Origin: Aphrocallistes beatrix
Taxonomy: Eukaryota; Porifera; Hexactinellida; Sceptrulophora; Aphrocallistidae
Reading direction: 5' to 3'
DNA: 64,000 nt
NCBI GenBank assembly: GCA_963281255.1
Contig: OY725495.1
Span: 4,092,001 to 4,156,000, forward strand
The position numbers were made by a program, and so were the translations under genes. Shown here piece after piece: positions 22,401 through 32,968 of the stretch (position 1 is the first letter of the stretch; each line of letters starts with the position of its first letter). Under the pieces are notes generated by a model. That model was not told the DNA's origin and ran no database searches. It saw only the letters and a list, made by a program, of their open reading frames with translations.

Positions 22401-24779
22401 ATCCGGTAACTTATGTTCAGGAGACAAAATGTCTATGTGACGAAATGTCCATGTGACGAAATGTCCATGCGACGAAATATCCATGCGACGAAATGTCCAT
22501 GCGACGAAATGTCCGTGCGACGAAATGTCCGTTTACCATGCATTCTCACCTCCGTTACAATCCTCTCGCACTCCATCTGTATCTTGCTCTGCTTCAGTTC
22601 GAGACCGGAGTTGATCTTCTCAGTCGTGAAGATGAGGTTGGAGATGCCTTGCTGGCTGGTGAGCAGCAGAGAGTGGGAGAGATTGTGGTAGGAGCTGGAG
22701 GTGAGGAGGAACTGACTGAGGAGGTTCAGAGATTCAGGGAGTCTCGTCGTGTGCAGTGAGTGCAGCTTAGAGAGGTATTCACACACTAACTACAAACATG
22801 GTATGACGTGTTACATTAGTACAGAGAAAACCTGGACACCTAGAACAATATTTATCTCCATTAAAACGAGACTGTATATTTTGATCAGAAATGTAGAATT
22901 TCAATACTAATTAATACAAATTCCGCAATTCTGATCAAAATTCTACATATTTTCTGATCTAAATATAGTCTCCATTAAAACAGTAGGAATTTCTATGACA
23001 AAAATTTCAAGATTTAGTAAGTAAATTAAGCGGATTTTTACAGAATCTGACACAATCATTCGGCGAAAAAACAATATTTGGGAACGATATCAACCGATGT
23101 AGTTCATATTAACTTCTATCTATGCCTATGAACTGATTCGGTTCATGGATGACTTCCTTAATTAAGTGAGTTGACGCTACAAATATAGTTATTATTCCCA
23201 GGAGCAGACATGCCTACCTGAGCCATGATAAAAGCGGGACAAATGAAGAAATTTTATGTAAAAACGGGACACACGATAATATTAACCCATAAAAATAAAA
23301 AGAGCTGAAAACGGGACAGTTAGCATGTATGCAGGAGGTCGAAAGTGTGAGAATTGTATTTCCCAATATACTCTTAGACTAAAGCAATTCTAAAGTACAG
23401 TAGAACTCGGATAAGACGTACCCCTTCGGGAAGGAATTAAAGTCGAGTTTGTACTACATAGAAATATATATTATACGTAGATTGATTTTGGTTCAGAGAA
23501 ATGAGTACGTACTAAACCGAAGAAAATATTATCCGAGTACGTACTAACCGAGTTCTACTGTATTCATAAACGATCTCGTATCTGAGTAAATGATTGGTTA
23601 TCAACACAAGCTTAGAGAAGGAGTAACCTGGTGTTTGTATATCTTGGTATCGAACAGCTGATAGTTAGTTTCTCCCATCTGTACAATCTCATGCTTCTTC
23701 CCTTGACTGTGTTTCTCCTGCAGAGAAGTGAGCTTCCTACACACAGCACTGTACTCACTTCTCAAGCGGAGAACCGGGTCTAGCTGAATGTGGATAAACT
23801 GCTTCAACGGCTGGACAATCCCAATGTCAATCTGCTCGTGGAATATCTCCTGATTCTCACAGATCTGTGCGATCATGTTGGAGAATGCCTCGATGCGTTT
23901 TGAAATGCGATTCTAAAAGAAACACAGTTTAATCTCATTATTGTCAGAACACTTAATATTGATCATCAGGGAACAAATAAACAATTCACAATCATTGGCA
24001 GCTGTTCAGAGGTAGTTAATACATAAATTCAGGACTTTATCTTGATAGGCGACTGGATAAAACTCCCCCTCCCTATATAAATGGGCTGACCCGCCTCTGT
24101 TTACAATATACTTCTTACTAAGCAAACTGAATTACTTAAAAATGTTGGGACCAGAAGTTAGTTAATTAAGATGAATGTTCATAGTAAGCATGACTGTACT
24201 ACGTTCAGATCTCTACCAATGCGTATATCTTATACGGAAGTGTGTACAGTCAGGGTCGCTTATTGTGAACCACCAGGGGACCCAAAAATCTGTTCATAAT
24301 AGAGATACTTCATATTAAGCGAACTTGATTCAATACAAATCCTATCTAAAAAATGAAATTGGGACCAGGAGGTTAGTTCATATTAAGCGACCCTGACTGC
24401 ATTTGCTTGGGCGAACAGAATTGACAAATATTTTGAACTGCAAAGTAGAAAATAATAGCCAAAACACGTTGTGTTATAACCAAACATTATAATTCTCACT
24501 TCGATATGGAAGTGCACTCACCTGGTTGACTGCTACCTCACTATCTTCCTCTCCCTCTTCAAACTCAACCACATGCGTAGCTCCCATACAGTTTATCTCA
24601 CTGACCAGCAGTTTGGTGAGTTGGATGTCTCTACGAGCGAGCGCTGCCTTCTCGGAGAGTAGATTCAGTACTGCCTGTGTGTGAGTGTTGAGAGATTCCG
24701 TCACGTGTTCTAGCTCGCTCAGATCCCGCTTAAAGTCAGGACTGTCCACATGACTCTTCGTGACGTCAGGGAATCTCAT
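19464..24779 (-). CDS. BAR-PH-ArfGAP protein (ACAP/centaurin-beta type), five exons, 686 residues
   Basis: Exons on the minus strand are 24779-24522, 23912-23628, 22789-22550, 21231-20660 and 20169-19464; all joins keep frame with GT-AG sites. The product has a BAR-like helical region (about 1-255), a PH domain (about 335-430; [20 protein letters not shown], ending [14 protein letters not shown]) and an ArfGAP zinc finger from about 488. The finger has CADC, 16 residues, then CIDC, followed by [20 protein letters not shown] with the catalytic Arg. This is the order of ACAP proteins, which stimulate GTP hydrolysis on Arf6 at curved endosomal membranes. ACAPs usually end in ankyrin repeats; this one ends in a Ser/Gly-rich tail instead. 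An unrelated-looking ankyrin gene follows downstream on the same strand. Identification is firm; the Arf target is inferred. Confidence 0.87.
20170..20659. repeat. Dispersed repeat in ArfGAP intron 4
   Basis: The block about 20340-20420 (CTAGAGACTATCTTCCAACG, GTTTTTAAGGGTGTAGATTT) is a diverged member of the family that recurs at 28120-28260 and forms the tandem array at 36420-37000. Confidence 0.6.
21243..21416. mobile_element. MITE, TACAGTGGAGTCTC family (copy 2)
   Basis: The ends ACAGTGGAGTCTCTGAATAA and GGGGGACTCCACTGTA are inverted. It shares CGGACA and CACGAGGTTT words with the copy at 6541-6715 and lies just upstream of the PH exon, in intron 3 of the ArfGAP gene. Confidence 0.72.
21425..21575. 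repeat. Dispersed repeat, shared with 27911-28068
   Basis: Both copies read TGTAATTTTAATATTTTCAC or a close variant, then GGTATATTTCGGT, GATTTGTATTAAAATGCTTA and CACTATTAAGAAAATGCACA. One lies in an ArfGAP intron, the other in a Mint intron. The boundaries are unclear. Confidence 0.65.
22178..22420. mobile_element. MITE, GGCGGACACTTCGT family (copy 1)
   Basis: It starts GAATGGCGGACACTTCTTCG and shares CTCCACTCCAAAAG, TCCGTTCCTTACATATTAGT and CTCTAATGAGAC with 28572-28781. In ArfGAP intron 3. Confidence 0.7.
22421..22535. repeat. 16-bp tandem repeat next to a splice donor
   Basis: The unit GACGAAATGTCCATGC is repeated about seven times with small variants (TGTGACG, ATATCC, GTGC). It ends about 15 bp from the ArfGAP exon 3 donor at 22549. 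The same word (CGGACATTTCGTC) occurs at the ends of the neighbouring MITE, so the array may be an expanded MITE end. Confidence 0.85.
23208..23330. repeat. Dispersed repeat, AGCGGGAC/ACGGGACAGTT family (copy 1)
   Basis: GAGCCATGATAAAAGCGGGA begins the block and ACGGGACAGTTAGCATGTAT ends it. Further members are at 28974-29195 and, inverted, at 41253-41447. Probably a non-autonomous mobile element. Confidence 0.65.
23397..23563. mobile_element. MITE, TACAGTAGAACTCGG family (copy 2)
   Basis: This is the best-preserved copy: TACAGTAGAACTCGGATAAG at the left and CCGAGTTCTACTGTA at the right, with an internal GTACGTACTAAACCGAAG motif and its partial complement. In intron 2 of the ArfGAP gene. Confidence 0.82.
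24245..24400. mobile_element. MITE, TACAGTCAGGGTCGCTTA family (copy 2)
   Basis: The ends TACAGTCAGGGTCGCTTATT and AAGCGACCCTGACTG are almost perfectly complementary. The body matches 7518-7686 (inverted) and 62771-62950. In intron 1 of the ArfGAP gene. Confidence 0.82.
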
Positions 24780-24863
24780 TATTTTCCAATTAATTAATCT
24801 AATCGCATAAACTTACATAATTTAAACCAGCGAAAACTAGGAATAAATAGCTAGGCTTTAGAT

Positions 24864-25187
24864 CAGTGGCGGGCAACCTTAAACTTAAGTGAGCCACAAT
24901 TCCCCAAATCTGTCAGTTCTTATTACGGTCACATCACCATGGCCGTAGCAAGAACTGACATTAGAAACCTATATGGAAGCAATGTAACAACTAAAATTAT
25001 ACTTAAAAGCAAAAATAACTAAGTAAAATAAATTGAATCATTATATAAAGTATATTGATATTCAGCATCAATTTCACACCAAAATTAGGCGGGCCCATTT
25101 CGTATTACAATCACTAACACGCGTGCTCAATAATAGAGTTTGAAAAGAGTCGCGGGTCATCAAATTTAGTCTCGCGGGCCCCCGCTG
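24864..25187. mobile_element. hAT-like MITE
   Basis: The left end is CAGTGGCGGGCAACC and the right end CCCCGCTG, imperfect inverted repeats. Flanking sequences CTTTAGAT (24856-24863) and CTTTAGAA (25188-25195) form an 8-bp target duplication with one change. It lies between SPCS1 and the ArfGAP gene. Confidence 0.7.
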
Positions 25188-25361
25188 CTTTAGAACTTTA
25201 GAACAAGCATTGCTATTCATGTTAATAAGACTTGTGTCACTCCTACCATGACAGTCATGACTCAAGTCACGACTCAGTAATTTTAACACATTAACACTAT
25301 ATCTATAATAAACTATCTTTATTGGCTGAGGACATTATACAACTGAGAGCATTGGAATGAA

Positions 25362-25616
25362 CTAAATCTGTTTAGATTTCCTCCATTTCAAAGGATGCGT
25401 GCGATACATCGGCCACGCGGGTAACACGAGGATGCAGGAGAGAATGAATCCAGCTGAGAGGAAGTAGAAAGTCTGGATGAACTGCTGGCAGTAAAATCCC
25501 CAGAAAAACCCCACTACTGCGAATAGGACCATTATGTACTGGTAGAGCGACTCTCCACGCTTCTGACCCTCGAAATCCATTTCTAGGTTCTGAATCCAAT
25601 CCCAAAGAGAAGCCAT
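25362..25616 (-). CDS. SPCS1: Signal peptidase complex subunit 1
   Basis: This single-exon gene of 84 residues has an ATG at 25616. It matches the SPC12/SPCS1 family across its length: MDFEGQK near the N-terminus, two hydrophobic membrane spans (about 28-46 and 50-69), and the conserved LPAWPMYRTHPLKW end. SPCS1 is a non-catalytic subunit of the ER signal peptidase complex, which removes signal peptides; both termini face the cytosol. The length is close to the usual family core (about 100 residues). There is no intron, and it sits 0.6 kb upstream of the ArfGAP gene's start. Confidence 0.93.
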   Translation of the reverse strand: MASLWDWIQNLEMDFEGQKRGESLYQYIMVLFAVVGFFWGFYCQQFIQTFYFLSAGFILSCILVLPAWPMYRTHPLKWRKSKQI

Positions 25617-26363
25617 TATTTCTAATTAAATCAATTCATTAAGATGTAAAGTCTAATTATAAAATAGGTCTAGACCTAAGTTGACTAATTCATGAATTAT
25701 CAATGCATTACTCAAAATTCTAAAATAATGAAAAAAAATTTGATATTTCACTTAGGAACTGAGCAATGTTAGAGATATTATATAACATGAGCAACCTTTT
25801 GACCACTTTTGGGCATAGAATTTGCACTAATGTTTGAGATTTTGAATAATTCATAATTCTTCATCTTTGAATTAGTCAACTTAGCTCTAGACATATATAC
25901 AGGATACTATTTGTTAACCATAACTCTAATGTTTTAAGAAAAATTTGTTTGTTTGTTTTTTCATTATAAATAAATGCCATGAGGTTTTGCAATGTATGAG
26001 TAATGACACTCTAGTACTCTGGGAAGTACCAATTTCCTTCCAAGGATTGTACCTGTCTATCATCCGAACACTCAATTCGATAAAAGTAATATTTACACAA
26101 AATACAAACGGATGTACCATAATTTTGGCAAATAAACTGTGTTCTTTTGGCAAAAAAAACTGAAATTTCATTATTTTGACAAATAAATTCCATCATTTTG
26201 ACATACAAGATAGGACTTATAATACAAATTATTTGTCAAAATAATGTTAGCCAAAAATGCACAATTTAATTGCCAGAATACATTCAAATACAAACAGTAT
26301 TGACACTAAAATATAATAGTATTAAATCGCAGCTTTATAATAATACAAACAAACAGACAGAGA
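25617..26363. other. AT-rich intergenic stretch
   Basis: It separates SPCS1 from the 3' end of the Mint gene. It holds degenerate repeats of a TTTTGGCAAATAAAC / TTTTGACAAATAAATTCC type (about 26100-26240). No gene is seen. Confidence 0.5.
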
Positions 26364-29300
26364 TCAGACATAAATAGGCTGGTCTAGTCCTAGAGTGAGT
26401 CTATAAAGGTGGATGGGCATTGTCTTGAGTAGCAACTCTCCAATCGAAGTCTTCAACATCGTCACGATATGTTCATGCTTCATATTGATTGTACTCTGTC
26501 CGTTTATTTCGATTATTTTGTGCCCGACTCTAACTCCACTTCTATCCGAAATCGATCCTCGACTCAGACTGACGATGTCTCCGTCTTGCACTGTGAATCC
26601 GAGTGGGAACTTCACGTCCGGACGTATGATGTTGACTTCCACCACTGGATTGCAGGAGGCGAGTTCCATGGAGACTTTCACTAGAGTCCGAGTACTACGC
26701 GCCAATTCGATGGATTTGTCCAATGGGATTCCAACCAGACTCTGTCCGCACAGGCGAATCACGTGATCTCCTGCACAAGGAGACATTCAAATTAATATTT
26801 TTAGCAGAATACAGTCGACTCCGCTTAATAGGGTCACTGGTTAATCAGGTCAACCGCTTAATCAGCCCACTTTTGGCAGGACCGGAATAGCTCTCACACA
26901 CAGAAGCTAATACAAAATATTTTCGGTTACTAAGGTTCTCCGCTTAATCGGGGCAAAATGTCCTCTGACCGATGTCACCCTATTAAGCGGAGTCGACTGT
27001 AATTGAAATACCTTCTCAACATTAGAAGAAAGTAATGCTATACCATTCTTGGTACTAAAGTGTACGATCTAGTATTGTAGAGTGAGAAGACATTCTCTAA
27101 ATTAAGATCTGCTATCTTAAACTCAGATTTTGTTGTTTGCTTACTAAACTATATAAATATTATTTGATTAAATACATATTCTAGAAGTTGGTTACTCACG
27201 TGTTAGCTAACTTCAAGAATATTTATTTAATTAAATAATATTCGATATACCAAAGTTTTACTTATATTACTACATTGCCGTCGGAAGCTCACAACAAGTG
27301 GTAAGGCCATTGTAATTATGTTAATCAAGAGTGGAAAGGCTCATCACCTTATCTCTCATAGGACAAATACAATACTCGGATAAGACGTACCCCTTCGGGA
27401 AGGAATTATTAGTACGTACTAACCGAGTTTGTACTACATAGAAATCTATATTGTGACGGATTCTGGTTCAGAAAAATGAGTACGTACTAAACCGAAGAAC
27501 GTATTATCCGAGTACGTGCTAACCTCTGGTTCTAATTTTTTTAAAGTGATAAATCCATGGTCTTAAAGTGTACTAAAAGTGCTACTAAAAGCCTCTCTAA
27601 TACATTACCTATATTAATCTTATTGGATAGTGCAGCTGGTCCCGACTTAGCCATGTGTCCCACCACACAGGTGGGCAGCATGCTCCCCCATCCAGACTCA
27701 ATGAGCATTAGGCCTAAAGGTTCTCCCGCCTTCTTCTCCAGCATCACACGTCTCTGATTCTCTGCGTCAGTCAGACTCTCCAGATGTTCTGTGCTCATCT
27801 TCTGTGCTGACAGTACAGTGCTGTACTCAGCCACTGCCAGCTGGTCTTCATTGATTCCGCTAGAACGTAGGAACTGCCTACACAAGGATAGACCAATAGA
27901 ATCGCTCTAAATCATTTATGCACATATATGTAATTTTAATATTTTCACACCTTAAACAAGGTATATATTTCGGTGGTTGATGATTTGTATTAAAATGCTT
28001 ACACCACTGCCTGATTAATAACAATTATAAATCCTCAACTATTCACTATTAAGAAAATGCACAGAGATGATTCAACATCGCACAGAAGTGCTGCATCATA
28101 TGAAACGAATTTTGAAAATGTGCTAGAGACTGCTTCCAACGGTTAATATAGGGTTTTTAGAAGTGTAGATTTCGAAGATCATATTTTCCGATTGATATGA
28201 GAAATTATTTGTTAACTTTTGTTTACAATATTTATATAAAGTAAACAAATTCCCAAAATAGACTAGATTGAGTAACTCCAGGCGCCCACAAGGTGACTCT
28301 GCGGACACACAGTGTCCGCAAGCCGCGCAGCGCAAGCAAGCGAAGCGCGCTTGTACATAATTATATATTTTCGTGATATGAGTACCTGTATGCTACATTG
28401 AAGGCATGTCCCATGGTGACAGCTACGCTGTGTGCGTTAGGAGACTCTAGCAAGTGACAGAGGAGAGTCAGCTGATTGGTGGTGGGAGAGTCTGGAGTGG
28501 CTCCCTCTTCTCTCTCTTCCCCGTTCTCAGAACTACACGAATGGAATTACATGATTCTATATTTATAACGAATGGCGGACACTTCGTTCGGACATTTCGT
28601 CCCCTGAAATGCCCCTTTCGCACTTACTGATTTCTCAATCAAAATGCCTCATTTTCACCATTTTTTCGAACATACTCCACTCCAAAAGCCTCACTTTCCG
28701 TTCCTTACATATTAGTGCCTGTTTATTTTAGGCTCTAATGAGACAAAAGTTCCGGCGACGAAGTGTCCGATTACCATTTATAACAAAGCACTACTAACAT
28801 GTTTATCGAAGTAGCACAAATTGTAACAAAATGAATGAGACCCATTTTCTTTTAAGTCTACTAGAATTTCATCAAACACAAGAGAGTACATGTATGAATG
28901 GAGTGTAGCACTAAGCATTAGGACAGCTATATCTGTCAGATAATTCATAAGTTCAGTGCAAACTATGACATTACCGTACATGCCAGCCTGAGCCATGATA
29001 AAAGCGGGACGCAATCGTTGAATTTCGCAGGACAAGGCGGAACGCAATCGAAAAGTATACATTGAATAAAAAAAGCGGGACATAATGGGGAAATTTCATG
29101 TGTGAAAACGGGACACTCGAGAAAATTAGATAATAGAAGAGTGAAAAAATCGGGACGTGCCGCCAAAAACGGGACAGTTGGCAAGAATGCATTACAATTA
29201 AAATTATCCTACCCATGTCTCCCATTCTCTTCTGCCGTATCCCCTTTAGCCATGATAACGAGGTTATTCCCCACATCGCTGATGTACGAGATCGAGGAGA

Positions 29301-30238
29301 GCGGATGCTGTAGCATCGCAGTCCCAGTTGCTGGGTCTAAGAGCTGAAGAGTCCGCGTTGATATAAATACAGAGATAGGCGTGAGGGGTTGCATTTCTCC
29401 GTGCGGCATCTTGATTCGGGAGAGAACCTCACGACACATTTGTAAGTGTTGAGACTTGGAAGGATTGCTGGGAGATTTCAACTTAGTCGTGCCCAAGTAA
29501 TGCATTTCAAATGTTACTCCAGACGTGATCTGTTCCGCGAACAGAGAAGGCGCACCGACATCTCCGAAACGAGGCAAGTTCCCCCTCTCGTCTGCTTGTC
29601 TCCCTCTCTCCTCCGCTTGCCTCCCTCTCTCCTCTACTTGTCTCGCTTCTTCAGGTCTGGAAGTGGGTGTAAACACAGGAGTCGGCGTTTCTATGGATAC
29701 ACGAGGTATGCAGTAAATATTTACTTAGCTAGAATAAATCGAATATATCCAAATATGGTATATTGTCTGAATGCGCAAAATGTCTATTATCAAAGCAATA
29801 TAGTTAAGTCATTCTAAACTCCCTTTCCAACATATAAACACCTAAAATGGCTTTAATAAATAAGTAAAACATTGAAGTATAGCTAAACTTGTATAAACCT
29901 GCTATAACATCAGTAGTGCTATCGTGTGGGGAAGTCTCTCCTTCATTGAGATTCAGACTCCTGTCTGTATCTAAGACTGGAGAGTCTGATTTGGAAGGGA
30001 AGAGATGGGTGGGTCTACTCGGGACTGTCCGCACTTCTTCATTCGGGGCGTCAGGGGACTGAGGAGGAGTGGAGGCTGGCTCTAGCTGCTCCAGACTCCC
30101 CGTGTCCTCGAGTTCAGGAGAGGGGCTCCTCTCTCTCTCAGGAGAAGGGCTCCTCTCTCTCTCGGGAGATGGAGTTCTCTCAGGTTGAGTGGGTTCCTGC
30201 TCTGCAACGGACTCGACTCTTTCTGGACTTTCTGACAT
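26364..30238 (-). CDS. APBA: Mint/X11 (APBA) adaptor: PTB + two PDZ domains, five exons, 546 residues
   Basis: Exons on the minus strand are 30238-29899, 29690-29213, 28532-28386, 27877-27609 and 26770-26364, all frame-consistent with GT-AG sites. I start at the true ATG (30238); the upstream reading begins with TTG. An acidic, Pro/Ser-rich N-terminus with a duplicated SPERERSPSPE motif (1-115) precedes a PTB domain (about 165-350; TFEMHYLGTTKL, ISYISDVGNNLVIMA, HAFNVAYRQFLRSSGI). Two PDZ domains follow: PDZ1 about 368-450 (GLMLIESGWGSMLP) and PDZ2 about 455-530 (FPLGFTVQDG, GVRVGHKIIEINGQS). The last residues, DQPIYV, match the conserved X11 C-terminus. Mints link membrane proteins such as APP relatives to traffic and synaptic machinery. 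Introns carry MITEs. Confidence 0.92.
26810..27001. mobile_element. MITE, TACAGTCGACTCCGCTTA family (copy 1)
   Basis: The ends TACAGTCGACTCCGCTTAAT and ATTAAGCGGAGTCGACTGTA are exact complements over 20 bp. Internal words are GGCAGGACCGGA and CTAATACAAAATATTTTCGG. It lies in the last intron of the Mint gene. Three more copies are in the window: 32544, 41855 and 43270. Confidence 0.88.
27366..27537. mobile_element. MITE, TACAGTAGAACTCGG family (copy 3, worn)
   Basis: It shares CTCGGATAAGACGTACCCCT, TTTGTACTACATAGAAATCT and CCGAAGAACGTATTATCCGA with 23397-23563, but the ends are eroded. In the Mint gene's intron 4. Confidence 0.7.
28120..28370. repeat. Dispersed repeat with a GC-rich hairpin end
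   Basis: The AT-rich part (CTTCCAACGGTTAATATAGG through GAGTAACTCCAGGCG) and the GC-rich end (GCGGACACACAGTGTCCGCA, GCAAGCGAAGCGCGCTTG) recur inverted at 36345-36560. The GC-rich end alone recurs at 62447-62515. It lies in the Mint gene's intron 3. Confidence 0.7.
28572..28781. mobile_element. MITE, GGCGGACACTTCGT family (copy 2)
   Basis: Left GAATGGCGGACACTTCGTTC, right ACGAAGTGTCCGATTACCAT. The body matches 22178-22420. In the Mint gene's intron 2. Confidence 0.75.
28974..29195. repeat. Dispersed repeat, AGCGGGAC/ACGGGACAGTT family (copy 2)
   Basis: GAGCCATGATAAAAGCGGGA at the left and ACGGGACAGTTGGCAAGAAT at the right frame four CGGGAC words. It ends about 17 bp before a Mint exon donor (29212). 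Longer than the copy at 23208. Confidence 0.68.
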
Positions 30239-30943
30239 TGAAATAATGCTAATCAATGGAAGAGAGTTGGTCCTATGTTTGAAAATCGAAGCCAAATAAG
30301 GATTCGTTATAAAATAATTTCGCTATTTTATCCAAATAAGGTATCAAGTTTCATTTCATTGATCAAAATGTTTAATTATTTTTGTCTCACTGTCACTATT
30401 CTTTTGTGGTTTCGAGACACGATTGAGTCATTGGAACAAGATTGAGACAAAAAAGTTGGCGATTTAGAAATATTCATTTGAAAGACGAGACAATTCTATG
30501 TCGAAAAAGGGAAAATTGTGAAAACTCGCTGAGTATGGTTATTGATACTTATAAGGATTTCGATTGGAAATTTTTCAATTGAAAATCCACTTCTAAGTTA
30601 CTGGACCAACCGGGTATTTCAGGTGAAATAAAGCACTAATTTTCAACTACAAATTTTATAATTTTGTTCAAAATAGTATTATTTTTTTGCAATGTTCAAA
30701 TTCTGTGCTTTTTTGGCGTAATCTAACCACAAGTCATGCAAAGGATTTCATCTGTTTCAGATGTATACATTATTGTAAATTCTGTACAAAAGATGAGGGA
30801 TTAATATTTAATGAAATTAGATATTTTGTAATTCAGAGTAAATCATTATTCTCACAAATAGGCAGAATGTGTCTGAATACAAACATACTAGACTAGTGAT
30901 ATTATATATCTTTTCAATATTCTGGTAGAATTCAGCAAGAAGG
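30239..30943. other. Divergent intergenic region between Mint and the plus-strand NHL gene
   Basis: 705 bp, AT-rich, no ORF of note. It must hold the promoters of both divergent genes. A TATTATATATC stretch about 35 bp before the NHL start is the only TATA-like candidate. Confidence 0.5.
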
Positions 30944-32180
30944 ATGGCTAGTGTTAGCGTATCGAGCGAAGATAAATTTTGGATCCAAGTAGCTAGAGTG
31001 AGAGAGGAAATCGGGAAGAAGTTCTCTGGAGCTCATCAGGTGCTAGCGGAGAGGGAAGCAGAACTTATGTCTGAGCTGAAGCAGCTAGAGGAACGGTACC
31101 GGGGGGAGGGTATTCCAGAACAGATTGAAGAGTTGGATCAGCTGAAAGAGGTACAGCTAACCACTGCAAAGATAAACAAAAACAAGAGTTTAGTAATGCG
31201 ACACGTTTCTGAGTTGGATTCCCGCGCGAAGAAGATAAGAGAAGATTGGGAGAAAGAGAAAGCTAGCATGAAAAGGGTCGAGTTGAAGTGGAACAAAGAA
31301 TTAGAAACTAGTTTGACTAAGATAGGAGGGATTGTGGTCAGTGCTGTTAGGGACTATAATGGACTAAAAAAAACCAGTAAAAGTTGGTGGGAAACACTGG
31401 AATAAAGTATCGTTAGGCGAAAGAGCATGGAATTATTCCAATACAAATAACCATTCAATCGCTATCGATTCAGAAACTGATAATCTGTTCGTTTGTGATA
31501 CTGGATCTAATATTTCCAGCGTTCAAGTATTTAACAAGTCCTTAGAGTTCTTGTTCGATTTCAGTGAAAAAATGAAAGCCCCTGAAGGAATCTGTATCCA
31601 CAACAAGTTGGCCTATGTCACTGATGATGACAGTCTAAATGTGTACAATACGAATGGGAAATTCTTGAAGTCTGTTGGGAAAAAAGGAAAGAAAAAACTT
31701 GAGTTCGATTCTCCTAGTGGAGTGGCTGTCTGTGAAAATAAAAATCGAATTTACATTTGCGATACTAATCGGATTCAATGTTTGAATCTGAATCTTACAT
31801 TCCATTCTGTCATTTCAGATGTTACAAGACCTCTAGACATCAAACTAACACCTGAGGAGATAATGGTGTTGACACATGGAGATCATTGGATACAGTACTA
31901 TAATTACGCTAACAAGTTGATCAGGGAAATCATACCGCTGGGAGGTCCTGGGAGTAGTCCATTCAATTTCTGCATAGATGTGGACCAGAATATCCTAGTG
32001 ACGTATTGGTCAGATCACTATGCGGTAATATTCACGAGTAAGGGCGAATTGATTCAGAGTATTGGTGGGAAGGGAGAAGAGAGGGGAAAATTCTACCGTC
32101 CGACAGGGATAGCTATCGATTCTGAAAAAAGAATCATTGTCGCGTCGCAAAACCATGAAAACTGTCTCCAGATGTTCTAG
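30944..32180 (+). CDS. Coiled-coil/NHL-repeat protein with a single frame break at an A8 run
   Basis: The first frame, from ATG 30944, encodes MASVSVSSEDKFW and then a charged coiled coil (about residues 10-130). At 31366-31373 there is a run of eight A. Immediately after it, coding continues in the next frame (+1) to 32180 with NHL-type beta-propeller repeats: SIAIDSETDNLFVCDTG, KAPEGICIHNKLAYVTDDD, SPSGVAVCENKNRIYICDTN and RPTGIAIDSEKRIIVAS. One base fewer in the A run would give a single ORF of about 411 codons. As read, translation stops at 31405 after the coiled coil. The layout matches the NHL proteins at 47.7-52.6 kb (TRIM-like without RING or B-box). Sequencing error, polymorphism, slippage or recent decay cannot be told apart here. 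Confidence 0.75.
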
Positions 32181-32543
32181 CAATTTAGACTTTGTTACAG
32201 TATTTTAGTTAGGTATGTGGTATATATATATTGACATAGAATATCTAGCAATGTAATAATCTGTCTATTCATTCGATAACCAACTTAATAATAAATATCT
32301 TTAGAAAAACAATAATGGTTTAGTACAACGATTTTCAACCTTTTTTGGCCGTGGACTCCTTATAGCAATTTTCCTATATTCTGTGGATTACTTACTAAGA
32401 GGTCCATGGAAGTTTCCAGATGTGTTTAATCTACCGAATGAACCAATCCATTTTGACCCAATCCGACCTGTGGGTCGATTGGTTAACCACAACCAACGAA
32501 AGTATATAAATAATCGTGAACCAAAGCTAAGCCTACTATTATG

Positions 32544-32701
32544 TACAGTCCACTCCGCTTAATAGGGTCACTGTTGGCAGGACCGGAGGAGCTCTCACAC
32601 ATGAGGCTAATACAAAATATTTTCAGTTAATAAGGTTCTCCGCTTAATCGAGGTAAAATGTCCTCTGACTGATGTGACCTTATTAAGCGGATTCGACTGT
32701 A
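32544..32701. mobile_element. MITE, TACAGTCGACTCCGCTTA family (copy 2)
   Basis: Ends TACAGTCCACTCCGCTTAAT and ATTAAGCGGATTCGACTGTA; body matches 26810-27001 with a deletion near the left end. Confidence 0.85.
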
Positions 32702-32824
32702 TATACGGCGCAGAATTGGAATTTGGTCCATTTTTCATAACCCGATCCAACCCAAATCCGTATCTGAGCCCAAACCTGACATAGTATATATTTTGCTATA
32801 TTGACCAGACAGACCCGGTATACG

Positions 32825-32968
32825 TACAGTGGAATTTGCTTATTAGCAATATTGCTCTATTAGCAACCAATTTTCAGGTCTCAGGTGAAGATTTTGTGTT
32901 AATTCTGCTCCCTTATTAGCAACCATTTTGAGCAAAACTCGAGTTGCTAATAAGCGAATTCCACTGTA
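32825..32968. mobile_element. MITE, TACAGTGGAATTCGCTTATT family (copy 1)
   Basis: The ends TACAGTGGAATTTGCTTATT and AATAAGCGAATTCCACTGTA are inverted, 144 bp overall, with TTAGCAACC repeated inside. A second copy is at 39481-39654. Confidence 0.85.

Noticed and set aside
22413..22691. Plus-strand frame across the 16-bp repeats and ArfGAP exon 3
   Set aside because: It is the opposite strand of a tandem repeat plus a well-supported BAR-region exon.
28963..29276. Minus-strand frames of 73-101 codons around 29.0 kb
   Set aside because: They run through a dispersed repeat in a Mint intron and out of frame with the supported exon at 29213-29690.
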